This document shows, piece after piece, positions 56,381 through 64,000 of a stretch of DNA of 64,000 nucleotides. Source of the DNA: Ceriagrion tenellum (taxonomy: Eukaryota; Arthropoda; Insecta; Odonata; Coenagrionidae). The first letter of the stretch is position 1. Every line of letters begins with the position of its first letter. Location of the stretch: the NCBI GenBank assembly GCA_963169105.1, contig OY720635.1:154643645-154707644 (forward strand). Reading direction: 5' to 3'. The notes beneath the pieces are model-generated. The model was not told where the DNA came from. It did not search any database and saw only the letters and a list, made by a program, of their open reading frames with translations. Made by a program: the position numbers and the translations under genes.

Positions 56381-57296
56381 CTGCTCTAATTGTTCGCCCG
56401 ATTAAGAAAAACATGCAGCTGAAAATTTGATTTGAAATGCAGCAGAAAGATGCAGCTGAAAATTTGAAAAAAATGAAAATTAAGCAATTTTGTTCCCCTT
56501 ATACAACTGACTTAAAGGATTTATTTCCCTGAGCATTACGAGTTTTGTGGGAACATGTATAAAATTTAAATGTTCAATAAAATCTTACTTACAAAACTGC
56601 GTAGGGAATAGGCTAATAATTACTAACAGAGCAGTAATACATTTTTCAGAATCGGGGGAAATATTCTCCATACGTCGATACAGGTTTTAGGCAGTTCACC
56701 CATTAAACGGAGGAGACAAAATCCCCAAGCCAAATCTCCATAAGAGAATTCCATCCATTCAGATTCAGAATTTGAACCATTGTTAGCCTCTTGACCTACA
56801 TGCACACAAGGCGATCATCGTCGTCGACATGTCGACGGGAGAGACCGCCCAGCGAGGTTGACAGAGTTCCTGGTAACTAGGAAACATCGAGTTTTTTCCA
56901 CTCAGAATGGAAAGCATCGCTCTATGTGAACGTATATCGAGCAACAGAGAGGAGATTTTGGCGAGAAAGCCGAGTTGATAGGTTCATCGGTCTTCCATGA
57001 GTGAAAAAATGCTAACTCACGTGACTACTTTTCAGGAATCCCCTACTATTAAGGTACCTAGATATTCTCACCCCTTCAAGAAGTCAACCTCTTTAAGTAC
57101 ATGAAAATTAATATTGTCGGTCTAGAGTGAGTTCACAGCAACCGACTATATTTCCAACCACCATTACTTATATCCCCATCAAATACAGTTTCCGTTTTCA
57201 TCACTCTCCTGGATCCTCACTATTAACAGCAATAGATGCAGAATTTAAGCCAGCAGCTACGCGTGGATCTATTTTTCAATGAACTACATTGAGGAC
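56381..57296. other. Unassigned DNA
   Basis: AT-rich, with no gene recognised. Confidence 0.35.
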
Positions 57297-57519
57297 ATGA
57301 CGAAAAAGAAAATCTCTAAGTAAATTCCACACTTAAAACTTTTATTTCCCACCTAGGTTTCGATTGACTTGCAATCATTTTCAAAGGTTTTTCACACCTT
57401 TTTCGTATTTTCACACATTTTCTCACGCCTTTGAAAATGATTGCAAGACAATCGAAACCTAGGTCGGGAATAAAAGTTTCAAGTGTGGAATTTACTAAGA
57501 GATTTTTCTTTTTCGTCAT
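57297..57519. repeat. Long inverted repeat 1 (about 91-bp arms)
   Basis: Arms 57297-57387 and 57428-57519 are near-complements, with a 40-nt pyrimidine-rich centre containing repeated TTTTCACAC units. The right arm has TGAAAATG-ATTGCAAGACAAT-CGAAAC (57432-57457), the CTGA/stem/GAAA-type motif with C replaced by T. It lies 89 bp from the next inverted repeat. Confidence 0.85.
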
Positions 57520-57608
57520 TTCCGCGGTAACATTCCACAAAGTTACGCCTTCAGCCATTAAGTTTATGAACTACATTGAACACAGATCGAAGGCTTTCCC
57601 GGCGTATG

Positions 57609-57830
57609 GTATCGAGGAAGTCAATGCGGGTTTTCCACCGGGTCAGGTTGTCCATGTCTGCCGACGTTTCGATGACCGAGTTGCTCATCGTCTTCAGGGC
57701 ATGTCCTGTAGTCATGCCCATGTGTCCATGTCCCAGATGCCCTGAAGACGATGAGCAACTCGGTCATCGAAACGTCGGCAGACATGGACAACCTGACCCG
57801 GTGGAAAACCCGCATTGACTTCCTCGATAC
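57609..57830. repeat. Long inverted repeat 2 (perfect 94-bp arms)
   Basis: Arms 57609-57702 and 57737-57830 are exact reverse complements over 94 bp, with a 34-nt loop. The right arm carries CTGAAGAC, a GATGA...TCATC stem, then CGAAACGTC (57742-57776). The same peptide is therefore encoded on both strands, which explains the mirror-image open frames here. Similar CATTGAACACA sequences flank both sides. Confidence 0.95.
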
Positions 57831-58113
57831 ATTGAACACAACTGGTTCACGCAGAGAAAAGTCGCCAGCTTACTCGCGGCAGAGTGGATAGCCAACATCA
57901 TCGGATACATGTACCCGGAGACAAATTGGTAAATACAGTAGCGATGTTCTCAGTATCCAGCGATTATTGTCCTATGTGGACGCCGCATTAGAAAGACTCC
58001 CAACGGCATGGGAGAAGGGGGGGATCGAGGCATCCTCGGAGGAGTGCAACCCACGTTGCTCCAGGAGTTCGAGAGAACGAGCCAAGTCACATTAGACGGA
58101 AAACGTGGCGGAA

Positions 58114-58198
58114 AGAAGAGTGCGGATTGCGGACAGAAGGGGTGCGGATTGCGGACAGAAGAGTGCGGATTGCGGAAAGAAGAGTGCGAAAGGCGGAA
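58114..58198 (+). repeat. Minisatellite, four ~21-bp units
   Basis: Units of the type AGAAGAGTGCGGATTGCGGAC occur four times (21, 22, 21 and 21 bp). They sit in a plus-strand frame (58008-58382) starting at an alternative codon, with no domain; the frame is probably a product of the repeat. Confidence 0.85.
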
Positions 58199-58399
58199 AG
58201 CAGGCTGGCGGAAAAGCAATATGGGGTTTACATGGAAGCTGACAAGCGGAAACAGGAAATTTATGTGTGTGCCCAGTCTCATCGAGAAGAACTCACTGGA
58301 GAATAACACCCGATTAGGAAGTAAGGGCGTTAAAGATAAACAAAAATTATTGAATAAAACATTTTTCCGCAATCAACGTTAACACAAGAGGTCTTTTGT

Positions 58400-58700
58400 A
58401 AATACCAAGAATGAAGTGGCAATACACCGCCACAAACGGGAAAAATTTTAACGAGGCTTCAAACTTTAATTCGATGCATGATTTTTCAGATATTTCGTTG
58501 ATACATAAAATTAGAATCAATTAAATATGCCAATTTTAATTACATTCAATTTATATACGCGTAGATATGTATTTTATTGAACACTGTGCTATCTCGTTGG
58601 GATTCACGTACGTTTGTTTTAATATATACTCAATCTACGACAGTAAAATTAAACATTTTGCAGCAAATTATAAAAAGAGCTCGATGCAATTAAACTTTCA
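58400..58700 (+). repeat. Partial repeat A-like segment
   Basis: Short shared stretches with repeat A copy 1, for example CTATCTCG.T.GGA.T.C..TA.GT.CGT.TGTTTAA (compare about 17368-17405). The call is tentative. Confidence 0.35.
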
Positions 58701-59100
58701 TAGTGTTATGGCATCATAAATTGGAATAACCTTGGGAAAAATTTATTGACTCACGCCGGTGAGAATTCCCTGAACAGGGTCCCAAAATTTATAGTGTTAG
58801 GTGAGTGGCAATGAATTACTAAGGTCATCATTTTACGAATAAGAATTAAATTATGAATTGCATTATCAAAATGGAGAAAGGATGATAAGAGTATGTATAC
58901 TATAGAATTCTTCGTTCCGATTTTTTTAATTCCTGTCCCGCAACCACGGCGGATATAGCCGCTCTATTGTTTTTAACGTCACATTCCGCTCGCGGAAAGC
59001 AAAGAATTCTAAAAAATTCTTTCCACCCGTTCCGCCGGTCGTAACTCCGCCCCTTTGTTTTCCGCCGTCCCAGAGATGGATTTAACAGCGGGCGCACCAT

Positions 59101-59165
59101 TAGCGGGGCCCTTGGAGAAGTCGGAGTACGCGCCCGGAGCTCCGAATTCTCCCAGGGCCCCGCTA
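59101..59165. repeat. GC-rich palindrome (26-bp arms)
   Basis: Arms 59101-59126 and 59140-59165 pair at 24 of 26 positions with a 13-nt loop, within AT-rich flanks. The arms contain GCGGGGCCC and TCGGAG. Its function is unknown. Confidence 0.8.
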
Positions 59166-62100
59166 AACCCATTTACTTTTTTTTAATGACATCACGTTCG
59201 GTTTTGAAGTGAATTTTTAACTACGCACACGTCAATAATTGGCGGTAAAAACCGATAGTATGTTTATATTTGCTCCTTTAATGATAAACTTAGATGCAAA
59301 ATATACGCATACAAAGCTGCATAAGATCCGAATGGCTGCGCTAGCGATCATCGGACCAACAGAATCGTATCTCTTACTTTGTCCTTACGATAGTTCTCCT
59401 GCAAAAAATGGTTAATATGTTTATTTAATTTTCCCTACCTCTTTCTTTCCAGGGACCCAATATTGTGTTCATCGTCCAGGACCTGAACCGACCTTAATCC
59501 GTCTTGGCGGCGGCCAGTGATTGCCCATCCGCTTTTCCGCCGTCCGCCATACGCCTCATATTCCGGCCATGTGAGACCAGCTCACATGCGACCCACGAGC
59601 GACGCGGAAATGCTGAGACAAATGTGGCATGCGAAATGGAAGGAGATCACGCCAAGAAATGTCGACCGCCGGAGAGGGTAAAGCAAAAATGGTTAACGAC
59701 ACAGTAAGGGTGAGGGGCTTTGCCGATGCTAAAGAGCATCAAAGTCCTCTGTATTGCCTTGTAATAACTACAACATGCAATCGACGCGATCGTCCACCGT
59801 TAAAACTGATCATATTTGGCTGGCTGTGTAACAGCATAGGCGAGGGGTCGAGGTGAGGCAGTTAATTTGCATTTAGTCAATCAACGGAATGAGAAACGGG
59901 TTGTTGCTGTGCACCAAACTATTCCTCTAGGGTCAAAAAAGGGTTCTGTGTTTTCATTTTCCCATGAAATCCCGAGAGAAGAACGAAAATACAACGAATA
60001 TACCGGTTGAACAGTGACAACCAGAGTTAAATCCGTTCTTTGAGAGGTAGGTATACGCTCTTTCAATGCATGGTTTTTGAAATTTTCTAATGTTACTGGT
60101 GAATGAATTGAGATGAGAGTGCAATCCAGAGGACTTGGACAAGCATCGGCCTTCAGTGTCGCCACCAGCTGCATGTTAGCAGGGAGTTGCAACTGGTTGC
60201 CTCCCATCTATAAGGATGGAGGTTTTCTCGGAGGTAATAAATATTTGTAAGATAATTGACTACGTCCACAGGTGCTCTAATGCCAAGAAACACTCCCTGA
60301 AAGGGATTGCCACGTAAAAATAATGAGCGTCCTTAACGTATTCTTAAATGCTCGGAGCTATAACAGTAAAAAAAATGCAAACATAACAATTCATTGAAAC
60401 ACAACTACCTACTCTGATGAAGGAAGCTTGGCAAAGAGGGCTTGACTCTGATTGCCTTTGATGGAAGGGAACGGGAATACACCTCAATACTTGAGGAAAG
60501 GTTAAAGGAAAGACCTCAAGTTCCACGAATGATAATAAATCATTAAATTACCTACTTTAGCGATCAGCTGAAGTGCAATCACAAGACAGCGTTACATGAA
60601 TTATTTATGACGAAAATTATTAAGTCTGTCGCAACAGATTGCAACAACGGAACTTCCGTAATAATTAGAAAAATTATTAACAACGGTTTTAAACGGCAAA
60701 TACCTCTATTTTTCCACTTTTAGCAAAAAAATTTCCGTAAATTCTCATGGAAATTATGTAATAAGCATTTTACCACTGATTTTACAAAATTGCGCGAGCA
60801 AGAATAATCATAGTTGGGTTATTAATGGTCCACCGACTGTTGAGGATCGGAAGGTGACCTCCGAAGTGGGGAAGAGTAGACTAGAATATGGGCTTCATGA
60901 AGCATGGGGTGAAACTGAAAGGTTTTTAATGATGTTACACCAGCAAATTATAATTATTTTTTTCCAATTTATGCTTTGTTACTTAAAGATAAAAAGGTTC
61001 TCTCAATGACGTCAGCGAAGCCCTACCTTTAGTAACTCTTGTTCACATTACACAAACAGAGCAGAACAAACAGAGATCAAATTACACGAGCTTGGAGGAG
61101 GGAATGGGTGAAACATAAGAGCAATATATTGTTTGCAAAATGAAAAGTATTTTTGTATCAAACTGATTAATGATATCTCCCTATCAGGAAACGCTATGGG
61201 CAGAAAATGCAAACCTCAGCTCTCCTGGATCAATGAGTGATAAAACAGTAAAATTGTAGACGGCAAACATCATTCGCTCAGTTCAATTTTTGCAACAGTC
61301 GTCTTCTGGGGCAGGAAAAATGTTTTTATAAAATATATACCTACTCGTGGATTAATGTAAAAATTTATTGCGCAAAATTTGCTTCACTGGAGCAGAGGTG
61401 AGAACTCGGAGAAAACATCAATCGTCAAAAACAGACACAGAAACGTCACGGGGGGGATATTTCTCGTTGGAGTCAAATTTTATTCGTAAACGAAGCTAAG
61501 TTTCTCCGATTGTCTGTCCGAATTCTCTCCTCTTTTCGACGCACGAAATGAGTTCATTTCGTTCGCTTGCAGTCTTTTTTCTTTGCCATGATTATAGAAG
61601 AAAAACTGGGCGTAAAAAGAGGCGACGAACGCCAAAAGATGAGGTAGTAAAATAAAAATTTTTATTCATTCCTGCGAATTTTATTTTCCTTTCGAATTCG
61701 TGAAATTCAAAAAAACACCATAAAAATTTCTCAAAATCACGCGGTCGTGATGGACCGTCCCCTTGACGACTTTTGTTGAAGCCGAGTCTTTATGTATTTC
61801 TATGGGGAAAATTAAGGTCCACAACGAAACAATTAGAAACGTAAAGTAGTTTTAATCATAAGGGAAGCATTTTTTTAAAACTAGCACCCTTCTACGATGG
61901 AGACAAAAAATTCAGTAAGATGAAAGATTGCCAGACAAGCAGTTAGACGATGATATTTCGTATGTTTAAGGGCATCCTTCATTGGTTTACATACGACTCT
62001 GGACTTAACGTTGTAGAATTTAAGTTAAAAATAGCTCCACTTACCTGAATTAAAGAAAAATTGAGTCATGAGATTTTCGGCATACGTACAAATCACAAAA

Positions 62101-62979
62101 AATTCGTTAAATTGGAAAACGTGCAAAGAGGAGACTCGAATGCTTTAAAAACTGATTCTACTCAAGGGAATTTTATGCTTTTCCGCACTAAAACATTATT
62201 GTCAAATAATTACCAATCACGAATTTTGCATATTAAGCGCGTTAAAAATAGATCTAGGACATAATAGGTATCTTTCTATATATTAAATCAAATTTTGTCT
62301 AGTCAGATGGGGACGGGGGTTACTCGACCACACAACAACAAAATAGTTAAAACACGGGTTAACGCTGTAAGAAGGGAACCATTATCGGACAGCTTGGACG
62401 GGAATACAGGTTCAATTAGGGCGTGAAGGATATGATACAGGCGGAAGTCAGTGCAACCGCATATTTCCATCATAGTGAATTGGCGACTCCAAGATGAAAA
62501 GAGACTACTCACTGGGAAACACCGGGAAGAAGATACTGCCCAAGGGTGTATCGTATTTTCTTATGTGGTTAATAACCACTGGTTACCGTGGAGGAGTATC
62601 TTTCATTAAATAAGTAAATATTTAATTCCCCAAATATGCCTCTCAACATGCGAGATTCACTGAGCACTTAGAAAGACGTACTAAGGTAATGCAGGTTATT
62701 TAAACGTTGAATTTAAAGATAAATTTAAATTTTAAAATGGTTATATAAAAAAAGGTAATTTCACAGAAATCCAACTTTATGTACAGCGAATGTGTAAATG
62801 AATATGTTTATTCCAATTGTGCCATTGACAAATCACGGGCACGGATTTTTCTCGGCTCACGGCTGAGAAGAGATAATTTTGGTACTTTAAGGGTGTTGGA
62901 GCTTATATCGTGGGCCACTGGGTGAACATTTTGATAACTTTTCAAGTCGAAAAAGTGAACCACACAAAATGAAAGTTGA
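59166..62979. other. Unassigned non-coding DNA
   Basis: No recognisable gene. The longest frame, 108 codons on the minus strand (59881-60207, ATG start preceded by an acceptor-like TTATAG), has no domain I know. It could be chance or an exon of an unknown gene. The rest is AT-rich. Confidence 0.35.
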
Positions 62980-63140
62980 AATGTTCATGCGGTGGATATA
63001 ATCATACTTAAGAGTCACATAAATGATGCAAGAAATATATTTCAATAATTTCGCCGGAATTAAATCATTGTTGTGACTTTGTTTTACGGCGCGAAATTCG
63101 AGATCTGAGTGAAAATCGTACGTCAACTTTTGCTTATTAC
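62980..63140 (+). repeat. Repeat A-like segment
   Basis: Resembles 17400-17540 of repeat A copy 1: AAGTCAC/TCATAAA...ATTTC..., then the shared TTTACGGCGCGAAATTCGA against TTTAAGGCGCGGAATTCGA, and AAAAT.G.ACGT.AA. Confidence 0.5.
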
Positions 63141-63439
63141 TCGGCATGATATCTTGATCTTTATTGGCCACCATCATATTTATATGAAGCACTATTTCAC
63201 TTTCAGTAGAAAACTTGTGCATACATAATCGAATTATTTCGAACTATAAGCTTAGCGACTGAAGGCTGAGTAAAAATAACACTAAATTGCCACGAAATCA
63301 AATTGGTAACATGCATTTTTTTTCAATGTTATTCATTGTACTAAATATGTACACATCGCTTAGTTTCACGGAAGTCTATAAATAAAGGAAGAGCGACCCA
63401 GCCACGCAAATAAGTCTATGATTTCCCAGACCCAGGGTG

Positions 63440-63740
63440 CCCATTCGGGATTTTCGATTCAAACTCGGAAGGCGAGGTACACGACGCGACTTTCGATGCC
63501 GACGCCAATTTCTCCCCGAGGCGCAGCGAAAACAACCTTCGACTCCTGACATCTGGCGGGTATAACCTGGACCACGACCCGCAGCAAACACGAAGCGGAG
63601 GGCGCAGTCGCCAAAGAGCACGTGGACGACGCCACCTCCCCCCCTAACTTCGGCGTCTGTCTGTACCCCCCCCCCCGTCTCTGTGACATTGCCTACCTTC
63701 TCCCCCCTGCCCCTCCCCCATTTAAGGTGGTCGGAGCGCT
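63440..63740. other. GC-rich island followed by a repeat A-like start
   Basis: C-rich on the plus strand, including a long C-run at 63667-63677. It ends in CATTTAAGGTGGTCGGAGCG (about 63719-63738), the start signature of repeat A. Minus-strand frames are low-complexity. Confidence 0.5.
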
Positions 63741-64000
63741 TTTTAGTTGTGCGCGGATTAGCATGAACTTTGCACATGTGAACTTAGTAATATACACCGA
63801 TAAAAGTTAAAAAAAAATTGCGCGGCACATTTTTAATTCCTTGGCACTCTAACCCTATTTCAACACGTAACCTTATGGCACCTGACACATATTTCGTAAT
63901 AGTTCTATTCCATATGCAGAAATATTTCCACGAACGCGGAACAATACGCTACATATTGTGACTTCAAACAAGTATCAAGATATCAAACAAAGTAAAAAAA

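Noticed and set aside
57431..57839. Two similar proteins encoded on opposite strands
   Set aside because: The shared peptide is a consequence of the perfect 94-bp inverted repeat, not of two genes.
1..64000. CRISPR array, bacterial operons, plasmid or phage modules
   Set aside because: No regularly spaced direct repeats, ribosome-binding sites or compact gene arrangement; the sequence is eukaryotic in character.

Overview
The window looks like a transposon-dense stretch of an arthropod (probably insect) nuclear genome. The sequence is AT-rich and non-coding with eukaryotic splice sites, and it holds BEL/Pao, hAT, Helitron, piggyBac, Penelope-like and LINE-type sequences. I recognise no host protein-coding gene, rRNA or functional tRNA. 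Nearly all recognisable coding sequence belongs to mobile elements, and most of it is broken. The species cannot be named from this sequence.

Layout. 1-5.1 kb: a GC/purine-rich island (1.6-2.1 kb), then two ~480-bp arms in inverted orientation (2529-3009 and 4594-5073, about 97% identical) enclosing a LINE 3' fragment and a tRNA-derived SINE. 6.0-12.1 kb: a complete BEL/Pao LTR retrotransposon with two identical 223-bp LTRs, a tRNA-Tyr-type primer site, and one open 1743-codon gag-pol frame (zinc knuckles, protease, reverse transcriptase, RNase H, integrase, C-terminal domain). It is the only apparently intact gene in the window. 12.1-27.7 kb: non-coding DNA with a SINE, a minus-strand LINE fragment, several dispersed repeats (families A, D and E below), a piggyBac remnant and GC islands. 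27.8-31.6 kb: a spliced but inactivated hAT transposon with terminal repeats, subterminal ATCGATTT clusters and an 8-bp target duplication (7/8 matching). 31.8-37.8 kb: LINE fragments in both orientations, a SINE-like sequence and a repeat A copy split by insertions. 38.4-39.1 kb: a 681-bp pogo/Tigger-type non-autonomous element flanked by TA. 39.2-48.6 kb: LINE tails, paired palindromes, GC islands and unassigned DNA. 49.1-51.0 kb: a long hairpin followed by a Helitron-like element (A|TC...CTAG|T). 51.0-56.4 kb: a second copy of repeat D, two LINE RT fragments and another GC island. 57.3-57.8 kb: two adjacent long inverted repeats, one with perfect 94-bp arms. 58-64 kb: a minisatellite, a GC-rich palindrome, repeat A-like pieces and mostly featureless DNA.

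The most notable signals are the BEL element (identical LTRs plus an open frame), and a recurring short motif (CTGA..., a small hairpin, then GAAA) seen at six sites. Three of those sites lie inside long inverted repeats. It resembles a degenerate hammerhead-ribozyme core of the kind known from Penelope-like elements.
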